Origin: Hyaloscypha bicolor E
Taxonomy: Eukaryota; Ascomycota; Leotiomycetes; Helotiales; Hyaloscyphaceae
DNA length: 64,000 bases
NCBI RefSeq assembly: GCF_002865645.1
Contig: NW_020194691.1
Coordinates: forward strand, 310,001-374,000
Direction: 5' to 3'
The notes beneath the pieces were generated by a model, which was given only the letters and a program-made list of their open reading frames with translations, did no database searches and was not told the DNA's origin. Position 1 is the stretch's first letter. Each line of letters starts with the position of its first letter. The translations under genes and the position numbers were made by a program. Of this stretch, positions 1 to 12,789 are shown piece after piece.

Positions 1-1788
1 TGGATTTATTACTTTTAATAGATTTTATATAATTAGCTATAGGCTAAATTCTCTTTTTATTTATATTTATAATAATTTCAAAAAATATAATAAAAGAAAC
101 TAGTAAAAAATAATAGTTTTCTAATTTAGAAATTATATTATAAATTACTATATTCAAGTATTTTTATTTAAATTTAAATATATTTGGGTTATTAGTAATA
201 TTAAAATAGTATTTCTTTTCTTTATACTAATAAAATATTATTACCTTTCTATATATTTTACTATATTTATAAATAAAAATATTTATAGGTTTGAAATTTA
301 TATTCTCAAAAATATAATCTCTTATTAGAATAAATAATTTTTTTATAAATTCTCGATATTAAATAATTTTATCTATTTTTTTTCTTTTTAGTAATTCTTT
401 TAATATTTTATTAAATATATTAATATAAGACTTAAATAAAATTTCTCTATTCTGGATTTATATAATAATTTAATTAAAAAAATTACAATTAATTTTAAGT
501 ATTTTTCAGTTATATTTCCGGAATTCCTTTAATAAAGCCTTAAAAAACTTGGTTTTCTAATAATTTCCTGAATTAATAATATAATACTCTAATATAGCCT
601 TAATCTAATTCTTATAAATAAAAGAAATATAATAAATAATTCTCTCTTTTTTAGTATTATTAGAAATATAATAGTTTTTATATATATTTATATACTATTC
701 CAAAAATATAAAAATATTACTTTTCTAAAATTATAATATTTCAAAAACTTCTATAAATAATAGATTTAAATTCGATATTAGTATATACTTATTTTTAGCT
801 ATATTAATCTTAATAATTTCTTCTATAATTAATTATAGAATTTCTATATTTGACACTTTTACTAATAAGGTTTCTAAAATACTAATTTCCCGTTTAAATA
901 TATCTTTTAATTTAAAAATCAGAATTAGAAAGAAATTAGTTAATAATAATAAATAGAATTAAAATTCGAGTTTTAATATTAATAATAATAGAATAATAGC
1001 TTTTCCAGTTTTATTTCTATTATTTATATTCTCTTTCTTGTTTTTTTGGCTTAATACCTATAATATTTTCCTTTAATCTTACTAAACTAAATATATTAAA
1101 TAATATTATTAAAAGTAATAATAAAAATAATTTTACTAATTTTACTAATTTTTTTAACTTTTCTAAATTCTTTTTCTTTTTTCTATTTAATATTCTTTTT
1201 TTTTAAAAAGCTTTTCTAAATTATCTATATAATTTCTTATTTCTAATTTCTTTTTAATTTTTATTTCCGATTTCTATTTACTATTTTATTTAAAATTAAG
1301 GATATTTTCTCTTTTAAATATTTTTTCCGGATTTGAAAATAAGCTTTTCTATTAAAACTAATATTTTTTCTATTTCGGTTTTTATTATAACTAAAAATAA
1401 TATATAAATTAATAATATAATTTTATTTTCGAATATTAAAATCTATTTTTAATTAAGGTTTAATTTATACTATTTTAATATAATATTTTTTATTTTATTT
1501 ATTTTATTTCTTTTATTTCTATAATTAGCCTCTATTTCTATTATTCCTATATATTATACTAATAATTATATTTTATAGCTAACTTATATCCAAATTACTA
1601 AATATATTAGAAATTAATATTTATATATCTTTAATATTTCGGCTTTAGATTTAAAGTATTATAATAACCCTTTTTTCTTCTAATTTACTAAACTAATAGT
1701 CCGCTTTATAAATATTTTCTAGAACTTTATAAGAATATTACTTTAATTATAAAATTTCGATTTTCCCTATATTATTTATTATAAAATA
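1..1788 (-). pseudogene. Ty3/gypsy copy 1, 5' internal part (leader and gag side), cut by window edge
   Basis: This stretch aligns nearly base for base, with C/T and G/A differences, to 45033-46679 joined to 54712-54864, the 5' internal part of the gypsy element described below. Orientation is minus, since the 5' LTR lies at its right end. By position it holds the leader and gag. RIP has replaced so many bases that no open frame survives. The rest of this copy (pol and 3' LTR) would lie left of the window. The gypsy assignment rests on the better preserved reverse transcriptase and integrase of copy 2. Confidence 0.75.
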
Positions 1789-2074
1789 TATAAAAGAGAA
1801 ACTATAATAAAATATATTAAAATACAAAATATAACTTAATACTAAAATAATAAATTAAAAGTATATATAATAAAATATAAATAGTATATAATATATAAAA
1901 GTTTAATTAAATAAATATTAAAAAGGAATTATTTTCTAGAATTATAGAAAAACCAATTTTTTTATATAATTTCTATAAGTTATATATAAAAGATTACAGT
2001 TTTTACTATATAACCAAAATTTTAAAACCGTTAAAATAATATAATCTTTAGAGAATATAGCCTGCTATATTATA
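1789..2074 (-). repeat. 5' LTR of gypsy copy 1 (286 bp)
   Basis: It matches the LTRs at 27070-27372, 52980-53356 and 54865-55167. Ends are TATAAAAGAG on the left and CTATATTATA on the right, which on the minus strand reads as TG...CA after undoing RIP. It is 17 bp shorter than the 303-bp copies because of one deletion near the left end. It contains the 36-bp palindromic segment at 1979-2014. Confidence 0.75.
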
Positions 2075-2480
2075 ATAGCTAATATATATATAAACTTATT
2101 AGTTATATTTATTACTATTAGTAGATTCTTAATTAAAAACAGCCTTTTTATTTAATATATATATAGAAAGTAAATAATAACTCTATTATTTAAGAATAGA
2201 TTTGAATAAAATACTAAAAATATATTCTATTTCTATTTAAATTATATAAAACCTTATTTTATAGCTTTTTAAATAAAACGAGATATAATATAAATTTAAT
2301 AAAAATAAATATAAAAACTTATAAAATTCTATTAAAAAAGAATAATATATAATAGTTTTTTTATTTTTTATTTTTAAAAAAGCCGGGAAAGAATTATTAA
2401 AATAAATATAACGAAATTAGAAATAAATTAAGAATAATTTGGAAATATATATATTATAAATATTTTCAGATAAAACTTAT
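2075..2480. other. AT-rich RIPped sequence, nothing recognised
   Basis: This is about 400 bp of TA-rich sequence outside the gypsy LTR. It has no frame of note and no similarity that I can see to the other repeats in the window. Confidence 0.5.
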
Positions 2481-2696
2481 TTATTTTATAAATAGATTAT
2501 TTATTTTATAAATAGATTATTTATTTTATAAATAGATTATTTATTTTATAAATAGATTATTTATTTTATAAACAGATTATTTATTTTTATGATAACAGAT
2601 TATTTATTTATAAATAATTATTTATTTTAATAGATTATTTATTTTATAAACAGATTATTTATTTTATAAATAGATTATTTATTTTAAATAGTATTA
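2481..2696. repeat. 20-bp minisatellite, about 10 units
   Basis: Head-to-tail units of TTATTTTATAAATAGATTAT run from 2481. The first five are almost identical; later ones have small indels and one AAC for AAT variant. The core TTATTTTATAAA is shared with the 16-bp minisatellite in the leader of copia-2 (47438-47600). Confidence 0.9.
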
Positions 2697-2879
2697 CTAA
2701 TATATTTCAAATACGGCTTTAAAATAAAAAGTATTTAATAGGCTTATAAAGTAGCTTATTTATTTATAAGCTTTTATAAAAAATATTAGAATATAAAAAA
2801 AAACTAGAATATTATTTTATTTTAATTTGGTTATAGGTATTATAAACTAATATTACTAGAAATAATACTATAGAATATT

Positions 2880-3690
2880 TCAATTATAGTCCTATAAGAA
2901 TCGATATATTATAGTTCGATTTCGAATATAATATTATATTTATAGGCAAAAACTCGTATAATAAAATATTATAGGAAATATTAAAAGTTATAGAATAAAA
3001 AGTATTAATTATTAACTCGATTTAATAGAATATTAATTTAAAAGAATACGGTTATAGTAAATAATATATAGTAATTTATAATTCCTATTAATTTATTAAT
3101 TTTATTTATCTTAATAATAAATACTTAATAAATAATAGAATTAAATAGTTATAGGTATTTTCGAATATATTTATAATTATATTTTCTTTTAATATTTAGT
3201 TTTATAGATTAGCCGAGTTTATAGAATTCTTTAAAAGATATATAAAGCTTTTTTAAAATATAGAAAATATATTTCTATTATTATTTATAGAATTAGCTTT
3301 TCGAACGAAATTAGAAATAAATATTAATATCTTTAAAAGAATCGGATTAATTTATATCTTTTAGCAAATAATTATTAAAGCTTTTTAGGAAATATATATT
3401 TTTATAATTATATAAACTTCTAAACGGTTTATTATTTATTATTTACTATTTGCTATTTATTATTTATTCTAATATAAATTATAAGTTCTTTATATAATAA
3501 GGTTATAATAGCCAGAAAGCAAAAATATTAGTTATATATATAGCCTTATAATTAGTTAATAGTAATAAAGGATAATTAGAAGAACTTTACTATAGTTTAA
3601 TTTAATATTATATATTTGAAGTTTTTTTTAAAGGGCCTAAAGAAATATTTCTATAAGGGCTTTATTAATATAATTACTTATAATTTTTAT
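2880..3690 (+). pseudogene. Unrecognised RIP-degraded reading frame
   Basis: One plus-strand frame can be followed for about 270 codons with stops that are nearly all TAA/TAG, as expected from CAA/CAG. It contains short plausible stretches such as FIEFFKRYIKLFQ and IELAFRTKLEI. I cannot assign a family. It ends near the first of the two direct repeats at 3770. A transposon gag or similar would fit the setting, but nothing diagnostic is visible. Confidence 0.3.
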
Positions 3691-3769
3691 ATTTCATATA
3701 GAAATAAAAATAGAAATTGGAATAACTAAATAGTAAATTTATATAGAATTTAAAATATAGCTATTTATA

Positions 3770-4190
3770 GAAACTTCTATAAAAATACTATACTTTTATA
3801 TAATATTTATAAAATATATAATAAAATATAATTAATATAACTATAAATATAATATTAGGTAAAAGTAATAATTTTTTCCTTATTTATTAAAATACTTGAT
3901 ATTTTATATATTTTCTATTTTTATTTAAATAAATCCGGTAAATAGATTTTCTTATATTTTATATTTTTAAACCTTAGAATTGTATTTGAATTTAATAAAA
4001 ACATTATATTATAGCCCCGAATTCCAAAACCAGATTAATAATTATAATAGAATAAAAATAATAGCTATAATAGCTTTTAATATTTTTAATAAAACAATTA
4101 ATAATATAGCTAAATTATAGTATTTTTTAGATTACAAATCGAGCCCTTATAGAGAAATAGTTAAAAAATAATAATAAATATTTTAATTTA
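3770..4190 (+). repeat. Direct repeat D, copy 1
   Basis: It matches 8370-8702 in the same orientation, with transitions and several indels. The best conserved part is 4005-4180 against 8525-8700 (around CCGAATTCC and AACAATTAATAATATAG). A weaker third match is at 18665-18795. The two strong copies flank about 4.2 kb and could be LTRs of a relic element or two copies of a dispersed coding fragment. Ends are not sharp. Confidence 0.55.
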
Positions 4191-4699
4191 AAGTATTATA
4201 AAATTAATATATATCTTAATATCTTTTATTATTTTTAATAAATTATATTCTATAGCTATTTTTAAATACTTTAAACTCCTTTAACTAAAAAATCGCATTT
4301 ATATTATTACTTTTATATTTGATTTATAAAAGATATTAATTTATAAAATAATAATATTCTTTTATTATAATTCTATTATTAATTTTATATTATTTCTATT
4401 ACTTTTAAAAAAGTTTTATTCGAGGTTTAAAACTTTAATATTATATATAAAATCATTATTAGCTATATAGTATTATAATAAGTAAAATTCAAATAAGGTT
4501 ATTATATAAATTAATATTTCGGCTAATAATTTGACTTAATATAAAATAGTTCTATAATATTTATATTATAATTTATTCTAGAAGTTTTAGGTATAAAGGC
4601 TAATAGTAGCTAGAAGTACTTTAGTATCTTATATCTAATATATATTATATCTAGCTTAATAATAACTTTAATACTAGTAATAGTAGTATAATTAGTCTA

Positions 4700-7600
4700 A
4701 ATATAAGAATTATATATAAAATATTATATAGAATAATCTGGAAAATTCTAGAAATCGAATAGTATTATTAACTATTATAAAATCTTATATTTCTCTTAAA
4801 TCCTTTATAAAATAGAAATAAAAAGAAAAAAGAAATATTATAAAAACTATAATATAAAGGTTATTAGATACTAGTTATATATAAGCTTTAGTTCTTATTT
4901 AAATTCAAGAAATAAAAGTTCCCCTAATAAATATTCTAAAATAATAGTTTGATCCCAAATAGCTTTATATATAAATTAGTAATTAGAAGGCAGCCAGAGA
5001 ATATTCGCTTTACCTTCTATTATTTAATAATTAGATATATATAAAGTAGATAATAGATTACTATTAGATAAAAAGGCTATAGAATTAATTCAGGTAAAGT
5101 AGTTCTCGAATATTTATAATATTATATTTATAATAGTATTCCAGAGCCGAACTATTTTATTACCAGATTTAGAAATAATCTATTTACTATTAGGAGAGAA
5201 GGCTATAGAACTAACCGAAAAAGAATAGCTCTCGAGTATTTATAATACTATATTCCAATATACTTATATTTTAGGCTTTCTTTTAATCTAAGAGAAAATA
5301 TAATTTTCAATTATCTTTCGAATAATATTCGTTTTTAAAAAGAAAACAAATACTAAATAATATAACTAAAGGAGAACCTATTTAATAATTAATTAGTTAT
5401 ATAAGGTAAATCGCTTTATATTATAAATAAATATATATAAATTAGGGCTTTTAATATCCTAAAAACAAGTTAGATTCTTTTAAATAATAAATAGATAGTT
5501 TACTAGAATATAAACCTCTAAGAACAAAATTACTTAAATTTCTTCTAAAATCTTACTTATTTACCCAAGTGCCTCAAGCTAATATAATAAATAAGCCTAT
5601 AGAAATCGGTAGGCTTTTTTGCTATTATAAGCTTTTAAGCTACTCTTTTATAGATATTGAGTTTAGTAGAGATATATATATTAAACTTTAGATAGAAGGC
5701 ATTTTTAAAAACGACTGCTTTTAACTTGGCTGGTTTAATTACCAGAAATATATATTTTATAAATATTCTTTTTAAATATCTGAGATAATAGCTATATATA
5801 GCTAATAGCTAATATTTTATATATCTCCTTTTTATCTATTTAAAATTCCCTGTATTGATTTTTATTAAAGAAAAAGTTATAAAAGAAAGAGTAATAAAAA
5901 TAGAATAGGTAAATCGGGCTTTTAGAAATATTAAGAATTATATAAAGGTTATTAAATATTAAATCAATAGCTTCTTTTAAAAGCCGTAATAGCCTATTTA
6001 AGGTAAATATAAAAAGAAATAAGAATAATATTATTATATTACTAAATATATATCTTAATATATTATATATCTTTTTTTTCTTTATTTAAAAAATCCGGAT
6101 TAATAGATTATTTGAGAATAGTATTATATATCTTATTAAAATACTTTTCTAATATTATACTAATACTACTATTATTATAAAATATTATACCTAATTGTTT
6201 AATAGCAAATTTTTTCTATTATAGATAAAATAATAAATAGTTATAGCCCAGATAAATAATTTATTTATATTTCGAATTATATATCTAATAATTTCTTTAT
6301 CTAGCTATCTGTTATATAGGTAGAGTTCTCATTTAATAAGTTCTAAATTATATTCTAGAAAAAGAAAGATATTATAATTAATAATTACCGGTAATATATA
6401 ATAGAAAATAAATATCTAATATTTTATTTCTAATATTTAACTAAGTTTATATTAAATTATAACCTTAAATCTATTTATAAGAAAAATATATATTTGAACT
6501 CTCTATAATAATTAAGCTTTAGCTAGAAAACATATAATTATTCGGATATTATTATTATTATTATATTTATTAAATATATTAATAATAATAAAATATAAAA
6601 AATACGGGATATTATTATCTAATTTTAAAAGAGAATAATAAATAAACTATTACTATTAGTTCTATAGAAACTGGTTTATAATATTACTATTACCTGTAAT
6701 AGTATTATAAATATACTAATTAAATAAAGGAATAGTATTTATTAGCTATTTAGTAATACTTATAAAGAATTTACTAATATAGCTAATATTTTTATTATTT
6801 TTCTAGAAAAAGAAACTGGCTTTAAATAATATTTCCTTAAAATATCTATAAATAATAATATAAATAATAATCGACTTCCCGGTATTTATTAAGCTATTTA
6901 GCCAGAAGATATAATAGTTATTTTATTCTTTAGCCTATATATGTATTTTATAAAGGATATTAATTCAAATATTATTAAAGTAAAAAAATTCGTATTATTT
7001 TTAATATATATTAAATAGTACTTCTATTATATAAAATAGATTATTAATTGAATTATTTGGTTATAAATAACTAATTAATATCTTGTAATTTTAAATAAAA
7101 AGGATTTTATATTAATTATTATATATAAATATTTCGAGAAATTAAAGGATATAATAAGAAATAGTAGTAAATAACTAGAAGAATAGAAGTATTAATTATT
7201 TATAATAACTTAATATAGCTTATAAAATAGTTAATAACTTATTAAATTAATATTTTTATTTATAGTTCAGCCTATAGAATATATTCTTTCTTCTTTTATT
7301 ATAAATAACCAGTATTGAAATATTAATAATATCTAATAGAAAATAAGCCTTATTTTTTTTTATATTTAGTTTTATATATTTTTGCTTATAATATTTGCTT
7401 TTCAAAATTGAATTCGGATAGAAAACTGCCTTAAAAAGCAGAAACTGGAATTCCTATTATTTTATAAAACTGCCTTTCTAATAATTTCTTATTATCAAAT
7501 TAATTATTATTAGAATAAAAGAACTCGACTAATAATAGTATAATAAACTCTTGAAATATCTAATTATAAATAAACTATTAACTATTTCTAAAAGCTATTT

Positions 7601-8110
7601 CCTATAATTATAAAAACAGGTCGATTTAATTATTTATTAAAATATCTGCCAAATATATATAATATTTGAATACTTTATAATATTAGTAAAATATCGAGTT
7701 AATAGCTTCCGAAAGCTTTTTATTACTCGATTTATTAATATAGTAAATATTTATCTAGAAATTATATAGGCTATTATATCTGGTTTATTTTTTATAAAAC
7801 CGAATCTTTTTATATCTAACTTTATTCTTCCTAATACCATTTATTATATCTTTATATATAACCTTTTCTATATCCGGCTCTTATATATATAAAAGAATAA
7901 TATATTCAGGAATCTTATTATTAATAAGATTCTCGATTAGGCTAAGCTTACTATTATTATTATATTCTAGAAAATATATTATTTATATAAGATCCGAAAG
8001 AATCTCTAAATAGAAGAATATTAATAAATAGTTATTACTAGGTTAATATATATATATTTATTAAAATAGAAGTACTAGTTAAATAGAAGTTATATTTATA
8101 TGGCTTAGCT
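4700..8110 (+). pseudogene. Unrecognised relic between direct repeats D
   Basis: Plus-strand frames with RIP-type stops can be followed piecewise through this interval, most clearly at about 7250-8110. At 5065-5260 a segment of about 130 bp is present twice in tandem, each copy starting with CTATTAG and carrying AAGGCTATAGAA. I found no reverse transcriptase, integrase or DDE motif, so the superfamily stays open. Bracketing by the D repeats suggests a single mobile element of about 4.9 kb, but this is inference. Confidence 0.35.
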
Positions 8111-8369
8111 AAATAATAGCTTTATAATATAGTATTATTATATATTATTATATATTATTATATAAGTATATTATAAATATATTAATTATAGCCAGTTATT
8201 ATAAAAACTACTAGATATAAAAACTATTTGAATTATTTGAATAAGGTATATAAATAAGTAACCAAGCTATATATAGTTTTCTATATATTATTAAAGGTAT
8301 TTTATAGTTAGAATTTTAATAATTACCTGATTCAATAGTTAACTGGAAATATATTAGTAGTCCGCTTAT

Positions 8370-8702
8370 AGAAAATTCTAGAAAAATACTATATTTATAA
8401 AAATTTAATATATTAAATAAAATAATATAATAAATATAATTGCTAATATAATATTTTTATTTAATATTTTTATATTTTATATCTTTAAACTTTGGAACTT
8501 TATTAAAATTTAATAGAAGTACTATATTATAATTCCGAATTCCAGAAATAAATTAATTATTATAATAGAATAGGAAATAATAGCTATAATAACTTTTAAT
8601 ACTCTTAATAGAATAATTAATAATATAGTTAAACTATAATATTTTTCTAATTATAAATTAAGCCCTTATAAAAAAATATATAAAAAATAATAGTAAATAG
8701 AT
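8370..8702 (+). repeat. Direct repeat D, copy 2
   Basis: Second copy of the repeat at 3770-4190, in the same orientation. Similarity stops at about 8700 where copy 1 stops at about 4183, which supports a real element end there. Confidence 0.55.
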
Positions 8703-8908
8703 TATAGTTTTATATATCTATATAATAGAAATTTAAGACTTCTAAATTATAAAGATTTTTTAATATATTGGTTTTTTCGATATAATAGAATAAATATTAA
8801 TTATAACTTTATATATTTATATAATAGGAATTTAAAACCCTTAAATTATAAAATTATTTTAATATATCGGGTTTTTTAATATATAGAAATAAATATTAGT
8901 TTAATTAG
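8703..8908. repeat. Tandem duplication, about 102-bp unit, two copies
   Basis: Two adjacent copies begin at TTTATATATC (8711) and TTTATATATT (8812). Both carry TATATAATAG.AATTTAA and end in a GGTTTTTT stretch. Differences are mostly transitions. Confidence 0.7.
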
Positions 8909-8929
8909 CTTAATTTAAATACTATACTA

Positions 8930-9860
8930 TTATTATAAAACGGAAAAGGGCTCGGCTAAAAAGCGAGCCTTATTATAAATATATAATAAAAAGGCAAATA
9001 TCTTATATTAAATACTACTATATTTCTATTAATTTAATATAATAAATTAATACTTAAATAATACTTTTTTAATTAATATTTTATCTTTTTTAAATTCCAA
9101 TTTATAGCCTCTTTTTTATAGGTAGATTATTGTTTATTAATTTCTTATATTTGCTATAATTAGCTTTTCTAAAATAGATATCTAAATCTTATATTAATAT
9201 TAATCTATTTATCGAATATAGTAATCTATTAATATTATATGACTCTGAATTCTTTTATTTAAGAAATATTATAAATCTACTATTAATACTTAGCTTTATT
9301 TACTTTCAAAAGTTTCTATTTTTACTAATAAAGAAATAATTATTGATTTCTCCTAAAATAGAATAATTATTTAAATAAAAAGTAGTATTTAATAGCTAAT
9401 TAAATAGTAGTTAAAAACTAAATTATTTTGATATATAATATAGAAAATAAAGCTAATATCTATATATTATTTATTATATTTTTTCGGGTTTAAATTCATA
9501 TTAAAATAAAATCTAGAAATAATAATATAATATATTATATTATTTAGAATATTAATTGAATTATTCTTTTTATCTTTTAATTACAGTTTATAAATACTTT
9601 ATATATTATCGAATTTTAATAAAGGGCTATTAAATTCTATATTAAGATAATAATATCTAAAATATATTTAAAAAATCTATTTAATTTACTAGTTTTATAT
9701 TTTTTCCCAAAATATATATTATAGCCTAAAAAAAGCTTTATTCTTTTAGAAATAAAAGCGGCTAGATATAGGTTCTAATAAGTTTTCTTTTTAGTAAAAT
9801 ATATTAGTATTAAATAAAATAATAAAATCTGGCTCTTTAATTAATAGATATATATCTATT
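8930..9860 (-). pseudogene. Unrecognised relic, distal part, interrupted by TIR transposon
   Basis: On the minus strand one frame runs from about 9830 to 8930 with stops that look like converted Gln codons. A similar minus-strand frame runs up to the other side of the transposon insertion (13940-12790). The two parts are read here as one relic of roughly 2.1 kb split by the 9865-12781 element. The protein is rich in Ile, Leu, Tyr and Lys after RIP, and I do not recognise it. Confidence 0.35.
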
Positions 9861-9867
9861 ACTAATA

Positions 9868-10032
9868 CCCCCCGTTCGTTAATACGAGCAATTAATTAAT
9901 CGCCCTCCCGATTGATTAATTATAGCGCCCGATTAATTAATGGGGGGGGGATTACGATTCGGGCTCTACAGTGGGTCCCGATTAATTAATCGGGACCCCA
10001 ATTGCCCAATCGGGTAATATTAAGGTTTCGGG
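9868..10032. repeat. Left terminal inverted repeat of integrase transposon
   Basis: It is inverted relative to 12592-12779, sharing CCCCCCGTTCGTTAATACGA, several ATTAATTAATCGGG blocks, a G run next to ATTA.GATTCGGGCTCTA, and the inner end GGTTTCGGG. The repeated blocks look like multiple transposase binding sites. Confidence 0.85.
9973..9998. repeat. Perfect 26-bp palindrome in left TIR
   Basis: The sequence reads identically on both strands, from GGGTCCCG to CGGGACCC, centred on ATTAATTAAT. The right TIR has related but diverged blocks at 12610-12650. Confidence 0.9.
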
Positions 10033-10099
10033 AATGGCAAAAGCAGTATATATTAGTATACTTCACCCAAATCAAGCTTTATTATATATGCCTCCCACT

Positions 10100-12127
10100 T
10101 TATCTAGATGCTTTCATAGCTACCCTAGCCCTTTTTGGTACCCTTATACCCACTTGTTTACCTAATTCCCCTTCTCTAGCTCCATCCTTACGTACTTGCT
10201 TAATAGCTACTCTCTTCTTTGCTCTCTCAGATACCCTTCCAGCCTTCTGAACTAACGAAATTAAACCCCGATTATTCTCCTTTGCCACTGCTTTAGGGAG
10301 GGTAATTTTGTCTTTCTTATAGGCCATACTAGTAATAGGCAAATTAGGATAAGTTAATTATAAAGCAACTTTATTAAGAGTATTATACGGCCAGAGGGTT
10401 ATAAGCTCACTATACTTAGTAGTTAACCAGTAGCCCTGTTTTTAATTAGCTTTAGCCAAAAGTATATCCTTATAAGTTATATACCTTTAAAGTCTTTTCC
10501 AGAACTCTCACTGGAATCCGAGCTATTTTTATACTAAATCAATATTGCTTTGGGATCTATAGAGTTACAATCTCCTGAATATTATATTCAAGAGCTTTAG
10601 TACTAGCCCTTTTTACTATCTTCTCTTACTATTTCTTCATATGCTCTGCAATCCTCTTAGTTAGTTCAGATAAAATTATCTCCTCTACTGCTTCCTCCTA
10701 TTCTGCTTCCTTATTAACAAATAAGCTATCCTCTCTATTCTCTTCTTCTCCTTGAACCTTAATAGTAGATGATTATTCAGAAGCACTACTCTTATTAATA
10801 TCGATTTCCCTCTCTCCTAAGGCTATATGTATACGGCAAGCACTCTCCTTATAATTCAGGAAATCAGTAGGTAGCTTTCGTCCAAACCAGACCTCATACG
10901 GCGTATTACCTTTAGAAAGGGCAGATATAGCCATAGTATTAATTACCTATATAATTAAAGGAAGTAATTATATCCAAGATTAGATACTAGTATCCGCTCG
11001 TATGGCCTGCAGTCGTTTCTTAAAGATTCGATTAGTAACCTTAATAGAGCCCTGAGATTAGGGATAATAAGCTCGTCCGCGAATAATCTTTATCCCTCTC
11101 TTCTTATAAACCTTAATTACTTTCCCCTTAAACTCGCCCCTATTATTACAGGCTAGAATGGCAATATATCCATTATTATTTAGCCATTTAATAAGCTTAT
11201 CCGCAGCTTCGTCCGCAGTCTTAGCCTTAAGCCTACGGATCCAAACGAACTTGGAAAAATGGCATTTTAATTACCAGATCCACGTATATTCTCTATCCGG
11301 ATTATACTATAATAATATTAGTAAGTGATATAGATAAAAATCGTAATTTTTATGATTTTCGCGAAAATTGCGAAAATCGCAGAAAAAGCTCAAAAATACA
11401 GGAAATGCAGGAAATACAGGAAAGGCTAAAATAGGGGTAAATTATATGACTTAGGGAATACTTATACGGAAATCCATTAAATCCAGAACCATATACTAGC
11501 CAGGATAATGAGATTAAATAGGTATTACTCCTGTATTATTCTTTTGAGCCTTTTCCTTATTGCAATAAGTATAATAGGCACTTATCCAAGCGTAATCGTT
11601 ACGGGATAGGCCATGCCAAAGTCGTCTTATATATTTAAATACAGTATCAGAAGCTATTATATAATTAGTATAAAAATTAGTAGCTTTAAGAGAATACTTA
11701 CCTATATATATTAATTTCTTATAAATAGTAGTCAAAATCTCAAAGGCATTATTATAGTAAAGAATATACCGGGCTAGAAGGATCTCATTACGGCGAGTAT
11801 CATAGTACTCCTTATAATATACTTGATTATCCTAAAGCTCATATAAGTGGGATTCGTACTTAATATTAGCCTGGTAGCGCTTCTCTGCCTTAGTTCCACC
11901 AGGAAGCGGAGTATTAGGATTTTGAAGCTACTATCTAATATCCATATGTTTCCTAGTAATAAGAATTTTCCTACTACCCCCCTTAGCAAGCCTCTGATTC
12001 CATATAGCTTCGTCTTCGGCAGACCAATTATTAGTAGGCTCTTTAGTAATTGGGAAGGGCAAAAACTGGATACTAGACAAACGAGCTCCTGGAGCAGTAA
12101 TATTAAAATATTACTCTGCTCACCCAT
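10100..12127 (-). pseudogene. Integrase-type (rve) transposase, KRBA2/Ginger-like
   Basis: Read on the minus strand through RIP-type stops. The N-terminal part (about 12104-11740) is followed by a zinc-binding integrase region containing LWHGLSRND and a Cys-bearing segment near 11570. The first catalytic Asp fits LDLMDF near 11470. A low-complexity stretch near 11330-11430 disturbs the frame. The core continues at about 11280-10830 with CHFSKFVWIRRLK, CNNRGEFKG (family form DNGxEF), YYP.S.GSIKVTNRIFKKRL (the usual Glu is Lys here) and TPYEVWFGRK. The C-terminus is basic and ends at the stop 10100-10102; its last open part spans 10100-10342. Loss of catalytic Asp and Glu predicts an inactive enzyme. 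The integrase call is secure; the superfamily name is inference. Confidence 0.75.
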
Positions 12128-12591
12128 AAATATGCTAACGAGGCATATACGGGATTAGGAATAAACGAAGGGTTAAAAGAGACATATTAGAAGTAAGGTA
12201 ATTAATTAATTAAGAGGTATAAAAATTAGTAGTTATGCTTAGTAAATTAGTGCTTATAGTACTTGTAATATAAACTATATCTAGAAAATAAGGGAGTAAA
12301 GGCCCCATATATATCTAGAAGCTCTAGAGAAGTGTCTTTACCCCTATTATTACTTCCCTTAATACCTAGAAAAAAATTAAATAAACTATATAATACTATA
12401 GATATAGCATAAATAAGTGAGATATAAGCGAAATAAGAAAATTAGACTTAAGGATATACTTAGTATTAAATATTAGAAATCTATATTATAGTATAAAGAG
12501 TAAGGCTTAAGTAAAGTAAAGAATATAGAATTGAGAATATATTTAGTATGAACTAGTAAGTAAAAGCTTTTAGCTCCCTTAGCCCCATTAG

Positions 12592-12779
12592 CCCCGAAAC
12601 CCCAATATTATGCGATTAATTAATCGGGACATTAATTAATTAATCAGGACCCACTATAGAGCCCGAATCATAATCCCCCCCCTATTAATTAATCGGGCGC
12701 TATGATTAATTAATCGGGAGGGCAATTGATTAATGGGAGGGGGCAATTAATTAATCGCTCGTATTAACGAACGGGGGGG
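12592..12779. repeat. Right terminal inverted repeat of integrase transposon
   Basis: Partner of 9868-10032. It is about 20 bp longer through extra ATTAATTAAT blocks, and most other differences are transitions. It ends with GAACG and a seven-G run. Confidence 0.85.
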
Positions 12780-12789
12780 AACATTACTA

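Larger units (their letters stand above)
9865..12781 (-). mobile_element. DNA transposon with long TIRs and an rve integrase (Ginger/KRBA2-like)
   Basis: The element is about 2.9 kb and bounded by inverted repeats of roughly 165-188 bp, each starting with a C run followed by GTTCGTTAATACGAGC (on the minus strand at the right end). Inside, the minus strand encodes an integrase-type transposase. Flanks TATTACTA (9857-9864) and CATTACTA (12782-12789) look like an 8-bp target duplication with one RIP-type difference. Base composition is clearly less AT-rich than its surroundings. The two ends do not match for the outermost 2-3 bases, so exact termini are uncertain. Confidence 0.75.

Noticed and set aside
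2481..2696. CRISPR-like regular array
   Set aside because: Units abut without variable spacers, so it is an ordinary minisatellite.
8940..8966. GGCTCG...CGAGCC hairpin as a possible terminator
   Set aside because: A six-pair stem with no T run in a eukaryotic repeat region; not a supportable signal.
11774..12127. 117-codon minus-strand open frame
   Set aside because: Another minus-strand frame over the same bases continues into the integrase zinc region and fits integrase N-termini better; the open frame is a shadow.
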